NCBI GenBank assembly: GCA_020437365.1
Contig: JAGQWM010000017.1
Span: forward strand, 1 to 45,241
Length of the DNA: 45,241 bases
Source of the DNA: Chitinophagaceae bacterium
GTDB taxonomy: Bacteria; Bacteroidota; Bacteroidia; Chitinophagales; Chitinophagaceae
Direction: 5' to 3'
The translations under genes were made by a program, and so were the position numbers. A model generated the notes under the pieces. That model was not told the DNA's origin. It saw only the letters and a program-made list of their open reading frames with translations, and ran no database searches. Numbering within the stretch: the first letter of the stretch is position 1; each line of letters begins with the position of its first letter. Below are positions 33,829-42,729 of the stretch, piece after piece.

Positions 33829-33836
33829 TAACTTTG
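33829..33836 (+). promoter_or_regulatory. Candidate -7 box of the DUF3052-like gene
   Basis: TAACTTTGC matches TANNTTTG and lies 78 nt upstream of the start at 33914, giving a leader of about 70 nt. The -33 box is unclear. Confidence 0.5.
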
Positions 33837-33913
33837 CAGTCCCACGTTGAAAACTCTGATGATTTTTGCTGGACGAATAATTATCAGTAATCTTTTAAAA
33901 ATTACATAAGAAT

Positions 33914-34360
33914 ATGATTCCAACCATTTGTGAAAAGTTACAACTGGCAGATGAAAAGAATTTATTAATTCAAGGCTTGCCATCATCAATCGAGAAACAA
34001 TTCAGTAAACTATCTTTTGCAAAAAATATGACACCGCTGTTGCGCAACAGGAAACTGGATTTTGCGCTGGTGTTTGCTGTCAGTGAAAATCAGCTCAATA
34101 GCATTTTGCGGGATGTAATGCCTTCTTTGAAAGAAAGCTCAAAATTCTGGGTGGCTTTCCCCAAAGAAACTTCCAAAATAGTCACCAACCTGAACAGGGA
34201 AAGTAGCTGGTCCCGCTTGACAAATGAAGGCTATAAAAGTGTGGAAAGGGTAGAACTGGATCATGTGTGGAGTGCTATGCGCTTTGATCAGAATGACATA
34301 GTAGAAGAAGAAACAATGACTGAAGAAGAATCTGTAACTACTGCCGAAGTAGTCGGATAA
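33914..34360 (+). CDS. DUF3052-like protein
   Basis: A 148-residue protein. The first about 110 residues resemble DUF3052 proteins: a hydrophobic strand around FALVFAVSENQL, then KFWVAFPKETSKIVTNLNRE (about 76-95), which has the family's W-V-A-x-P-K core followed by a conserved D/N-L, and WSAMRFD near 120. The C-terminal tail of about 25 residues is very acidic (EEE and TEEE runs). Function is unknown for the family. It is transcribed from its own predicted promoter and ends at a terminator shared with the convergent dnaG. Confidence 0.7.
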   Translation: MIPTICEKLQLADEKNLLIQGLPSSIEKQFSKLSFAKNMTPLLRNRKLDFALVFAVSENQLNSILRDVMPSLKESSKFWVAFPKETSKIVTNLNRESSWSRLTNEGYKSVERVELDHVWSAMRFDQNDIVEEETMTEEESVTTAEVVG

Positions 34361-34386
34361 AGATTCATTTATAAATAAAAAAAAGG

Positions 34387-34419
34387 AATGGTTTGTTGTA
34401 TGTGCAACAAGCCATTTTT
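34387..34419. terminator. Bidirectional terminator between DUF3052-like gene and dnaG
   Basis: Twelve-pair stem AATGGTTTGTTG (34387-34398) / CAACAAGCCATT (34405-34416) with one T-G pair and a 6-nt loop, A run before and T run after. It serves convergent genes, and its right arm ends 2 nt from the dnaG stop codon. Confidence 0.88.
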
Positions 34420-36448
34420 ATTTGATGATAACGGTTCCCATTTCTTTGGCCAAATCAATTTCCATTTTTTTCAGGCTTTTATGCATTTCGTGCAATACAT
34501 GTAACTCTTCCGCATTATGTGGCTTTTCCAAATCGGCCTGGTTTTCTAAGATCAGCCTTTTTATTTTTCTCAACTTTAAATAATTGACGGCAGATTGTAC
34601 CGCTATCAAACTTTTATCTTCTGCACTTTTTAAATACTTATTGAGTTCATCCCTGTTTTCTTTTTTTGTCAGTTCGATAAACTCTTTGTAAGGCTTTTGA
34701 AATAAACTTGCATTATAATCGGCAAAAGCATTTATTTCTTTTTTCCAATATTCACTTTCTACATAAGGCACATTCAACAAGGAAACAGCGAGTGCACTAA
34801 GTTGTGGATTTTCATGATAGATAAAATAATTACTGCCGATGGATTGCGGATTATCTTCCAACTGTTTTTTATACACTTGTATAAGCTGTAAAACAGCTTT
34901 GTTATCAATCAATTCTTCTTCTACCAACTCATGTAAAATGTATTCGGCTACCAGCATTTTATCATCCCATTGGCGGGTGCCGTATTCCAATAACATTTTA
35001 GCGACTTCTTTTTCCTGTAAATCGTCCCGGAACAATAAACTGAATGTGGCATCATCATAATTTTGTTTGCCATCACCAGCTTGAGGGGCAGTTTGTTGTG
35101 CTTCTTCGGCAGGGATTCTTCTCTGTTCTACAATGACTTTTTCCCTGATAAATTTATTGACCAAAGCATGTAATCCGCTTTCATCTATTTTTAGAATCTC
35201 GGCACATTGATGAATATAATCCTGTTGTTTGGTAAAGTCTTCTACCTTATTGATTTTGGAAATGGATTCCGCAATACGATTGATGACTTCAGATTTTTTT
35301 GTAGCATCCTGGCCGGCTTCTTTCATCGATACTTCCAATTGGAAAAGGATGATGTCTTTTTTATGACTTTTGACATAGTCGGAAAAAGCGGCTGCGCCCA
35401 CTTTGTTGACATAGCTATCCGGGTCTTCATTTTCCGGAAGCAATACCAATTTTACATTCAGTCCTTCTTCCAAAGCAATATTCAAACCCCGCAATGCGGC
35501 TTTTACTCCGGCTGCATCGCCATCATAAAGTATGGTCAGGTTGTTACTGTATTTTCTAACCAACCTTAACTGATCAGACGTCAATGCTGTACCTCCGGAA
35601 GCCACTACATTTTCGATGCCGGCCTGGTGTAGCGATACCACGTCTGTATAACCTTCTACGAGTAAACATTCATCCGCTTTATCAATAGCCTGGCGAGCCA
35701 GAAAAGTGCCATAGAGTAATTTGCTTTTTACATAAATTTCATTTTCCGGTGTATTGATATATTTGGGTGCCTTTGTATTTGTTTTTAAAATACGGGCACC
35801 AAAGCCCAATACTTTGCCACTTTGGTTATGGATAGGAAAAATTACACGGCCACTATAATTGTCTCGCAATTGCTGATTCCGTTGCGTCAATAAACCGGAT
35901 TTGAGCAATAATTCGGTATTGTATTTTTTGGCGAGAGCTTCCTGCAGTAAAGCATCATTTTGTTCGGGTGCATAGCCCAATTGAAATTTTCGTATCACTT
36001 CTTCACGAAAACCTCTTTCTTTGAAATAACTCAAACCCACTTCCTGGCCTTCCGGCGTATCCAATAACTGGCGGCTGAAAAACTCCTGCGCAAAGCTGTT
36101 GATTATGAAAAGACTGTCGGCAGTTAATTGTGTTTGCTTTTGCTCTTCTGATTGATAGGTTTCTTCTATCTCAATATTATATTTGGCTGCCAGCCATTTC
36201 AGTGTTTCGGGGTAGCTGTATTTTTCATGCTCCATGATGAAGCTGATGGCATTGCCACTGCGGCCACAACCAAAACATTTGTACAACTCCTTACTTTGCG
36301 AAACTGTAAATGAAGGTGTTCTCTCGTTATGAAAAGGGCAGAGACCGATATGATTACTGCCTCTTTTTTTGAGTTTTACAAAATCACCGATAATTTCTAC
36401 AATATCAATGCGATTAAGAATTTCCTGTATGGTATTTTGAGAAATCAT
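34418..36448 (-). CDS. dnaG: DNA primase
   Basis: A 676-residue primase. It makes RNA primers for lagging-strand synthesis. N-terminal CHC2 zinc ribbon: Cys37, His40, Cys58, Cys61 in LCPFH and YKCFGCG; then the RNA polymerase basic region (about 130-255, with YSGRVIFPI), and the TOPRIM metal-binding part with LLVEGYTDV (about 263-271) and LYDGDAAG (about 309-316). The C-terminal part beyond 430 is less conserved and contains the DnaB-interacting region. The usual length (about 600-700) is met. No rpsU or rpoD neighbour is present, unlike the E. coli operon. Confidence 0.97.
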   Translation of the reverse strand: MISQNTIQEILNRIDIVEIIGDFVKLKKRGSNHIGLCPFHNERTPSFTVSQSKELYKCFGCGRSGNAISFIMEHEKYSYPETLKWLAAKYNIEIEETYQSEEQKQTQLTADSLFIINSFAQEFFSRQLLDTPEGQEVGLSYFKERGFREEVIRKFQLGYAPEQNDALLQEALAKKYNTELLLKSGLLTQRNQQLRDNYSGRVIFPIHNQSGKVLGFGARILKTNTKAPKYINTPENEIYVKSKLLYGTFLARQAIDKADECLLVEGYTDVVSLHQAGIENVVASGGTALTSDQLRLVRKYSNNLTILYDGDAAGVKAALRGLNIALEEGLNVKLVLLPENEDPDSYVNKVGAAAFSDYVKSHKKDIILFQLEVSMKEAGQDATKKSEVINRIAESISKINKVEDFTKQQDYIHQCAEILKIDESGLHALVNKFIREKVIVEQRRIPAEEAQQTAPQAGDGKQNYDDATFSLLFRDDLQEKEVAKMLLEYGTRQWDDKMLVAEYILHELVEEELIDNKAVLQLIQVYKKQLEDNPQSIGSNYFIYHENPQLSALAVSLLNVPYVESEYWKKEINAFADYNASLFQKPYKEFIELTKKENRDELNKYLKSAEDKSLIAVQSAVNYLKLRKIKRLILENQADLEKPHNAEELHVLHEMHKSLKKMEIDLAKEMGTVIIK

Positions 36449-36582
36449 TTATAAATAAAAGCAAAAGCGAAGATAAGTTTTTGTGTGTGTTTAGAATGAT
36501 TGATTAGCGTCCGGTTTGAGTCAAATAATGGACTTTTTCCGAATAGATAAAAAATTATTTTAATAACCGAATAAACTTTCTC

Positions 36583-36590
36583 TACCTTTC
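36583..36590 (+). promoter_or_regulatory. Candidate -7 box of the Trp-rich protein gene
   Basis: TACCTTTC, one mismatch from TANNTTTG, 26 nt upstream of the start at 36616. Confidence 0.35.
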
Positions 36591-36615
36591 TCCGTCATAA
36601 ACAAAACTATTTATT

Positions 36616-37527
36616 ATGAAATCAATGAACCGAACTTTATTCCTTGCCATTTCAGTCAGCTTTTTTTCGATGACAATGTATGGCCAAAACGATTCAGGCG
36701 TTGACTCTACCGGATTGCCCGGCGATAATTTCAGCCTGCAGGGTGCACTTCAGATGTTTCAAAATGCATCCTCGGTAGAGGATTTTGAAAAAGCCCTCAA
36801 CACGGAAAATAACCATGTCAATAATCTCGACCTGAATGGCGATGGCGATATCGATTATATCCGCGTTGTGGATAAAGCAGATGGCAATACACATGCCTTT
36901 ATACTTACGGCGCTGGTATCTGATAAAGAGAGCCAGGACATTGCTGTTATTGAATTGGAAAAAACCGGGAAAGAAAATGCCATGATTCAAATTGTAGGCG
37001 ATGAAGATATTTACGGTGAAGAAGTGATAGTAGAGCCCAATGGCGAAGATGCAGCTTCCGTGGTTAACGAAAATTATTATCCGCTCTCCGGTCCCAATGT
37101 AGATTATGGAATGAATGCTTCAGGCATTATTGTCAATGTCTGGTTTTGGCCTTCTGTCAGGTTTGTGTATGGCCCTGTTTACACCCCTTGGATTTCCCCT
37201 TGGCGTTGGCGTTATTATCCTACTTGGTGGCGTCCCTGGCGTCCATTTGCCTGGCATGTCTGGCATCCTTTCAGGGTTGGTTATCACCGGCATTTTGTGG
37301 TTTGTCATACCAATAGAATTATTCGTGCCCGTAAAATTTATAAACCCTATCGTACGACATCGGTCATTGTCAGAAACCGCCATGCTGTGTCAGTCAACAA
37401 TTACCATGTTTCCAGGAAAAAAACTACGGTAGTTGGCCCAAAGGGCAATAAAGCAACGATTAAAAAAACGACAGTCCGCGGCCCAAAAGGAAATAAAGCC
37501 ACCCGTGTGAAAGTCAGAAAACATTAA
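36616..37527 (+). CDS. Secreted Trp/Arg-rich protein with Ca-loop-like motif, unknown
   Basis: A 303-residue protein with a signal peptide (residues 1-23, ending MYGQ). The N-terminal half has a single DxNxDxDxD loop, Asp72-Leu-Asn74-Gly-Asp76-Gly-Asp78-Ile-Asp80, as in dockerin/EF-hand calcium loops. Residues 176-216 hold ten Trp in 41 positions, mixed with Pro, Arg and Tyr. The C-terminal part is strongly basic and ends in two 14-residue repeats, KKTTV[V/R]GPKGNKAT (268-281 and 283-296). I do not recognise a named family. An envelope or surface location is inferred from the signal peptide. Terminator at 37552-37583. Confidence 0.75.
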   Translation: MKSMNRTLFLAISVSFFSMTMYGQNDSGVDSTGLPGDNFSLQGALQMFQNASSVEDFEKALNTENNHVNNLDLNGDGDIDYIRVVDKADGNTHAFILTALVSDKESQDIAVIELEKTGKENAMIQIVGDEDIYGEEVIVEPNGEDAASVVNENYYPLSGPNVDYGMNASGIIVNVWFWPSVRFVYGPVYTPWISPWRWRYYPTWWRPWRPFAWHVWHPFRVGYHRHFVVCHTNRIIRARKIYKPYRTTSVIVRNRHAVSVNNYHVSRKKTTVVGPKGNKATIKKTTVRGPKGNKATRVKVRKH

Positions 37528-37551
37528 ATTTTAGACTTTTAGTTGAGAATA

Positions 37552-37583
37552 AATGCGCAGTCAACCAACTGTGCATTTTTTTT
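37552..37583 (+). terminator. Intrinsic terminator after the Trp-rich protein gene
   Basis: Ten-pair stem AATGCGCAGT (37552-37561) / ACTGTGCATT (37568-37577), with one G-T pair, loop CAACCA and a T run to 37583. Confidence 0.88.
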
Positions 37584-37746
37584 GTAAAAAACATAGCCGG
37601 AATGTTTGTTTTTATTAAAAATTGGAATTACCTTACTCTCTGTCCAATGGTCCCAATTTAATCCGCAATCCGACACCCAAGGGAAAATTTTAGTAATCAT
37701 TTTTTAATCTTGTTTGCCAACAAGCAAACGCTAAAATTTTATCGCC

Positions 37747-38124
37747 ATGGTTCAGGTAGATATCGCACAGCTCTCCGGAGAGTGCAACGTTTGGAGGGAG
37801 TCGCTCCGCAATTTTCGGGAAGAATTCCATAACAATGAAACAATGCTCCGGGAAATTGCCGGCAAAACCCTCACCAAAGAACAGCTTCAAGACGTAGAAC
37901 ACCTCCACAATCAATTCCACATTCAACTTATTAACATTCACGACCTCAAACAAGCTATCAAAGTACATGATAGAAAAATCAATTTTGAAAAAGTAGCTTT
38001 TAATGGTCATGCCAATGAAGACAGTTATACCCGGCACGAAAATTTACAACAAGAGTACCTGCAAATGAAAGATACCCTTGAAAATTTACGTGAAGAATTT
38101 AATGATTTTGTCAATAAGATTTAA
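37747..38124 (+). CDS. Coiled-coil protein, unknown
   Basis: A 125-residue soluble protein that is almost entirely helical and charged, with heptad-like spacing of Leu/Ile from about 15-60 (LRNFREEFHNNETMLREIAG) and 90-125. No signal peptide or membrane segment. No family recognised. Support is from a clean ORF with an ATG and a gap on both sides; the antisense ORF 37690-38037 has hydrophobic, less protein-like content and is taken as the shadow. A short inverted repeat GTTTGC/GCAAAC sits about 30 nt upstream of the start. Confidence 0.65.
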   Translation: MVQVDIAQLSGECNVWRESLRNFREEFHNNETMLREIAGKTLTKEQLQDVEHLHNQFHIQLINIHDLKQAIKVHDRKINFEKVAFNGHANEDSYTRHENLQQEYLQMKDTLENLREEFNDFVNKI

Positions 38125-38236
38125 GACCCAACCAAAACCTGCATCATTTTTTCTGACAGCAAAAAATAAATAAGGTTTTGCTGCTATGGTTGTTTTGCTA
38201 ATCCATTTCCTTCTTAAGACAAGAAATTAATTTTAT

Positions 38237-38244
38237 TATCTTTT
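38237..38244 (+). promoter_or_regulatory. Candidate -7 box of the EF-G paralogue gene
   Basis: TATCTTTT, one mismatch from TANNTTTG, 13 nt before the start codon. Leader would be very short. Confidence 0.3.
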
Positions 38245-38256
38245 AAATAAGAAGCC

Positions 38257-40392
38257 ATGCCAGAATTTGATACTTCACACGTAAAAAATATTGTCTTACT
38301 CGGCCATGCCGGTACGGGTAAGACCACATTAGCGGAATGTATGCTCTTCGAAGCGGAACTGATAAACCGAAGAGGCACCATTGCCGATAAAAATACAACC
38401 GGCGATTATCATGAATTAGAACAGGAAAGAGGCAATTCCATTTTCAGTAAATTATTACATACAAAATGGCGGGGATATAAAATCAATATTCTCGATACAC
38501 CGGGCTATGATGATTTTGTAGGCGAAGTGATATCCGCTTTACGTGTAGCCGATACCGGTGTGATGTTGCTCAATGCCGAAATGGGTGTAGAAGTGGGTGC
38601 CGATATTATTTGGGATTATACTGAGCAATTTCAAACACCCATGATTTTTGCCGTCAATAAATTGGATGAAGACAATGCCGATTTTGAAAAAACCATACGA
38701 GAGGCGAAAACACATTTTGGCAGTAAAGTTGTTGTGGTACAATTTCCCAATCAGACAGGTGCCGGTTTTCATGAAATAATCGACGTCCTCAGAATGACGA
38801 TGTATAAATTCAAAGACGGTGGTGGTAAACCTGAAAAATTACCTATTCCTGAAGAACAGAAAGCCCGGGCCGATGCATTGCACAAAGAATTGATAGAAGC
38901 CATAGCCAGCAATGATGAATCCCTGATGGAAAAATATTTTGAGAAAGGAGAATTAGATGAAGATGAAATGAAAGCCGGCATGAAATCAGCTATGATAAAC
39001 CATGATTTCTTTCCTTTATTCTGCCTTTCTGCCGAAAGGAATATGGGCAGTGGCCGCCTGATGGGTTTTATCGATAATGTTTGTCCGAGTGCCAACGAAA
39101 TGCCTGCACAAAAAACAATCAATGGAAAAGAATTGCCTTGCAAAGCCGATGGCCCACCTTGTATTTTTATTTATAAAACAATTTCAGAACCACATGTTGG
39201 TGAGTTATCATTTTTTAAAGTCTATTCCGGCACCATAAAAGTGGGTATGGATTTGCAAAATGAAAGTACCGGTGCATCCGAAAAAATTAATCAACTTTTT
39301 TTAGTCGAAGGCAATAAAAGAACTGCTGTACATGAATTAGTTGCCGGCGATATAGGTGCTACATTAAAATTGCGCAACACTCATGTCAATAATACTTTGC
39401 ATACCAAAGGGCAACAAGTAGAATTGCCACCCATAGAATTTCCTTCACCCAATATGACAGTCGCTATTGAATCGATGAAAAAAGGTGAGGAAGAAAAACT
39501 ATCGCAAGCCTTGCACCAGTTGAGAGAAGAAGATCCGACTTTTTTGGTGGAAGTGTCACCCGAACTGAAACAAACACTTATACATTGCCAAGGTGATATG
39601 CATCTTGCCGTAGCCAAATGGAAAATTGAACACCAACATAAATTGAGTGTCAAATTCATCAAACCTAAAATTGCGTACCGCGAAACAATCCGAAAAATGG
39701 CTGATGCCAATTATCGGCATAAAAAACAAAGTGGTGGTGCCGGACAGTTTGCAGAAGTTTATATGCGCATCGAGCCCTGGTATGAAGGTATGCCGGAACC
39801 CACTGATTTAAATGTACGTGGAAGAGATACGCATGACCTGGCCTGGGGCGGTAAATTGGTTTTTTATAATTGTATAGTGGGTGGTGCTATTGATGCCCGT
39901 TTTTTACCTTCCATTTTAAAAGGTGTGATGGAGAAAATGCAAAACGGCCCGTTGACAGGTTCTTATGCCAGGGATATTCGGGTTTGTGTTTATGATGGTA
40001 AAATGCATACCGTAGATAGTAATGATATATCATTTAAAATTGCAGGTTTGCAGGCCTTCCGTCATGCATTTCAACAAGCGGATCCACAAATCCTGGAACC
40101 GGTTTACCAAGTAGAAGTGCTTTGCCCTGAAGATTTAACCGGAGCAGTCATGGGCGATTTGCAAAGCCGCCGTGCTGTAGTAGAAGGTATCGACAGTGAA
40201 GGGCATTTTCAAAAAATTATTGCCAAAGTACCGTTGGCAGAAATGGAAGGATATTCATCTTCTATCAGATCCATTACGCAGGGAAGGGCTAAATTCAAAA
40301 TGGAATTTAAAGATTATGAGGCGGTGCCTTACGACCTGCAACAAAAATTAATAGACGACTACAGCAAAACAGAAAAAGAAGAATACGCTTAA
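38257..40392 (+). CDS. Elongation factor G paralogue (EF-G2/FusA2-like)
   Basis: A 711-residue translational GTPase with EF-G domain order: G domain (about 8-290), domain II, III, IV (HKKQSGGAGQFAEVY, about 488-502) and V. G1 is GHAGTGKTT (16-24), G4 NKLD (134-137). Two deviations: switch I reads ERGNSIFS (57-64) instead of RGITIT, and G3 is DTPGYDDF (80-87), with Tyr84 in place of the His that activates water in EF-G. Canonical fusA normally sits in the str operon, not here. In Bacteroides a second EF-G that does not need GTP hydrolysis has been reported; this gene could be of that kind, but identity is not proven. A terminator follows at 40400-40436. Confidence 0.88.
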   Translation: MPEFDTSHVKNIVLLGHAGTGKTTLAECMLFEAELINRRGTIADKNTTGDYHELEQERGNSIFSKLLHTKWRGYKINILDTPGYDDFVGEVISALRVADTGVMLLNAEMGVEVGADIIWDYTEQFQTPMIFAVNKLDEDNADFEKTIREAKTHFGSKVVVVQFPNQTGAGFHEIIDVLRMTMYKFKDGGGKPEKLPIPEEQKARADALHKELIEAIASNDESLMEKYFEKGELDEDEMKAGMKSAMINHDFFPLFCLSAERNMGSGRLMGFIDNVCPSANEMPAQKTINGKELPCKADGPPCIFIYKTISEPHVGELSFFKVYSGTIKVGMDLQNESTGASEKINQLFLVEGNKRTAVHELVAGDIGATLKLRNTHVNNTLHTKGQQVELPPIEFPSPNMTVAIESMKKGEEEKLSQALHQLREEDPTFLVEVSPELKQTLIHCQGDMHLAVAKWKIEHQHKLSVKFIKPKIAYRETIRKMADANYRHKKQSGGAGQFAEVYMRIEPWYEGMPEPTDLNVRGRDTHDLAWGGKLVFYNCIVGGAIDARFLPSILKGVMEKMQNGPLTGSYARDIRVCVYDGKMHTVDSNDISFKIAGLQAFRHAFQQADPQILEPVYQVEVLCPEDLTGAVMGDLQSRRAVVEGIDSEGHFQKIIAKVPLAEMEGYSSSIRSITQGRAKFKMEFKDYEAVPYDLQQKLIDDYSKTEKEEYA

Positions 40393-40399
40393 TGGTTAT

Positions 40400-40436
40400 A
40401 AAGAGAGTTGTAAAAATTTACAGCTCTCTTTTTTTT
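40400..40436. terminator. Terminator between the EF-G paralogue and the crystallin-like gene
   Basis: Long stem AAAGAGAGTTGTAAA (40400-40414) / TTTACAGCTCTCTTT (40417-40431) with one T-G pair and a T run to 40436. Inner pairs must open to leave a loop. It serves the plus-strand gene; the convergent gene's stop codon overlaps the T run. Confidence 0.88.
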
Positions 40437-41628
40437 ATTCCCGATAAACTTTAATGGAAGAAGTTTTATCATTCCATCCCGAAAAATAAAAACGGGTTTT
40501 GGAACGATTGATGGTATAACTTTGTCCTCCAAAATTTTCTTCTTCATACAAAACAACTCTGAATCCTTCAGGTAAAATAAGTGAACTCAACGCATTATCC
40601 GGGAAACCGATTTGCGTCATAGAAGAGTAGGAGCCGGGTAATAAAGTAACATATTGGCCTTTGTAATCCGTATCTACAAATATTTTGACACGTTCATTTA
40701 TTGAACTTAATGTATTGACACCTGTATTGTTTCTGTATTCTATCACCAAGGCCCCGATTTTATCATTCAGAATGCTGTTCAGGCAGGAAATATCATTTGT
40801 GATGGAATAATATTGTCCCGATGGCGTTGTTTTGTTTTTATAAGCTCTTACCCTGAGATTCGAAGGAACTTTTAAGGAGGAAATTCTATATTTTAAGATT
40901 CCCAATTGACTGCCCGTGTAGGTACCGGGTTTTAAATGCAAGCTATTTCCTTTGAAGGAGCAGGAAGAATAAAAACTGGCATAATCACCCGACATATAAG
41001 GTATGCCATTATTCTGTTGATTGTAATAATTATTATTGGACCGGACTTCAATTTTTATAGATTTGATTTTGTCATTATATAAATCTGAAAGACAATTTTG
41101 ATCTGCTATAAAAATATAGCTTTTGCCATTTGTAAAACTGCTATTCAAATATGCCCTGATTAATAAATTACCATGAATGGAGAAGGAAGAAATGTTTTCC
41201 CTGAGTAAACCTAATTTAGCACCGGAATATACACCCGGATTCAAAGTTTTGAAATATCCTTTTTTATAACAGTCTTTATAGAAAGTTACGTAGCCATTAT
41301 TACCGGTATTATATCTTTCCTGCACTTTAAGAGATGAAACATTATTATTCCAACCATCGGGCAGGCAGGCTACATTACTATATAAAGTTTTGGATTTCCC
41401 TTTGAAATTATCATGTTCGTAGATGATAACTTTTAAGTTGGGGGGAATTTGCAAACTGGATAATTCGTCATTTCCAATTTTCATTTGATAATAGCGATAA
41501 TTGCCTACGTACAGTTCTGCTTGTTTACCACTGTAATTACAATCTTCGTGCAGTGTAACAAAATTTTGTGCAGTAACAATGAAAAATGAAAAAGAGGAAA
41601 TTATTAGTGTTAATAATAATTTGATCAT
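40435..41628 (-). CDS. Secreted beta/gamma-crystallin-like protein, eight Greek-key motifs
   Basis: A 397-residue protein with a signal peptide (residues 1-21, ending VTAQ). The rest is four copies of an about 85-95-residue unit, each with two Greek-key motifs. Each unit starts V/Y-x-x-Y/F-x-D/S-C-x-[YF]-x-G and ends in a calcium-loop-like N/D-N/D-x-x-S-S sequence: NDELSSL, NNNVSSL, ENISSF, NDKIKSI, YRISSL, NDKIGAL, DNALSSL and NDKTSSI, in N- to C-terminal order. This spacing is the beta/gamma-crystallin signature; such microbial domains bind Ca2+. Most units keep the acidic pair, one (YRISSL) does not. Role unknown; surface structure or antimicrobial binding are possibilities. Confidence 0.85.
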   Translation of the reverse strand: MIKLLLTLIISSFSFFIVTAQNFVTLHEDCNYSGKQAELYVGNYRYYQMKIGNDELSSLQIPPNLKVIIYEHDNFKGKSKTLYSNVACLPDGWNNNVSSLKVQERYNTGNNGYVTFYKDCYKKGYFKTLNPGVYSGAKLGLLRENISSFSIHGNLLIRAYLNSSFTNGKSYIFIADQNCLSDLYNDKIKSIKIEVRSNNNYYNQQNNGIPYMSGDYASFYSSCSFKGNSLHLKPGTYTGSQLGILKYRISSLKVPSNLRVRAYKNKTTPSGQYYSITNDISCLNSILNDKIGALVIEYRNNTGVNTLSSINERVKIFVDTDYKGQYVTLLPGSYSSMTQIGFPDNALSSLILPEGFRVVLYEEENFGGQSYTINRSKTRFYFSGWNDKTSSIKVYRE

Positions 41629-41705
41629 AGTAAAGGTTTATTGATGTCTTATGGCTTTCTAAATTAGCAATTTTTTTACATACAGCCATAAAATTACTCG
41701 ATCAA

Positions 41706-42695
41706 TTATATCCTTTGCTTTAAAAAATATTTGATAGTTTTGATTTTATTTCGAGTCTTATCCATGTCACACACAAGTTGCTCTCTGTCATATTGTTCCG
41801 GTGCAAAAAGATTTTGACTTGTGGTTTCATTATTTTCCAATTGATCAAGACAAACATAGCATCTTGCGCAAAGGCTCATCGCAATTAATTGTAAGCATTT
41901 CTTTTTGTTTTTCAATTCATAATCAAGTTGCTTTATCAATGAAAAACTTTTTTCTTGTTGCGCAGTAAATAGTTTACGAATGGGAGCAATATGTTTGGTG
42001 GTTGTCAATAATGTTTGAATATGATTATTGCGATCTTTATAAATATCGAAAATATCATTGCCGAATTGCATTAAGCCGCCCATCTGCATCAATGCTTCTT
42101 CTTCTCCTTCTTCAAAAGGATGAATCATTGAGGCCCGGTAAAATAAAACAGAGAGTCCTCCTTTTTTTAATGTGATGTCGAGAATTTCATCCTGCGTTAA
42201 TCCGGGAGCCGCCTGTTTTTTACTTTCAATTTGTGCTTCATAAACTTTGCGTAAATAATTGACCATCACAACCGGTTTGGCTGCATACTCCAACGCATTT
42301 TTATAAAATGTAAGAAAGAGTTTTTCTGCTGAGCTGCTTCCTTTTTTTTTATCCGGATTATCCAAAAAACTTTTTATGTCATCAAAATGCAAATTGTACT
42401 TATCAAAAAAATCATCGAACAAGCCTGTCATAGCTCCTTGATAAGTTAATGTTAATCGTTCTTTTTTGGTCATACCAAACCCACGCAATACGCCTAAGCT
42501 ATTGCCGAGGATGGCCGGCACAGCCAGCCCGTAGTAATGTGTTATTTTTTTAAAATCGGATTCATCGAGGCTGCCGTCATTTGTCTGGCGAGCCGATTCC
42601 AGTACGTCATTCAACTCTGAAGCTATATATTCATGTTGCTTTTTAACGCTGTTTTTGAGTGCGGCAATATTTTGTACTGCATGAACAATGGTCAC
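41706..42695 (-). CDS. Class I isoprenoid-synthase-like protein
   Basis: A 329-residue, mainly helical protein. Two motifs suggest the class I terpenoid/isoprenoid synthase fold: an Asp-rich DDFFD at 94-98 (consensus DDxxD), and NDIFDIYKD at 213-221, in which Asn213, Asp217 and Asp221 occupy the N-x-x-x-S/T/D-x-x-x-E/D positions of the NSE/DTE motif. The spacing of about 120 residues is plausible for the fold. No signal peptide. Product and substrate cannot be predicted: prenyl diphosphates are expected, or a related role. It is last in an apparent operon with a subunit-3-like lipoprotein and an Fe-S-type GMC oxidoreductase. Confidence 0.65.
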   Translation of the reverse strand: MTIVHAVQNIAALKNSVKKQHEYIASELNDVLESARQTNDGSLDESDFKKITHYYGLAVPAILGNSLGVLRGFGMTKKERLTLTYQGAMTGLFDDFFDKYNLHFDDIKSFLDNPDKKKGSSSAEKLFLTFYKNALEYAAKPVVMVNYLRKVYEAQIESKKQAAPGLTQDEILDITLKKGGLSVLFYRASMIHPFEEGEEEALMQMGGLMQFGNDIFDIYKDRNNHIQTLLTTTKHIAPIRKLFTAQQEKSFSLIKQLDYELKNKKKCLQLIAMSLCARCYVCLDQLENNETTSQNLFAPEQYDREQLVCDMDKTRNKIKTIKYFLKQRI

Positions 42696-42729
42696 AGTCT
42701 TTCAATATTTAAATGAGGAATGCTGCAAT

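Noticed and set aside
37690..38037. 115-residue minus-strand ORF
   Set aside because: Overlaps the plus-strand coiled-coil gene, and its product shows no better evidence.
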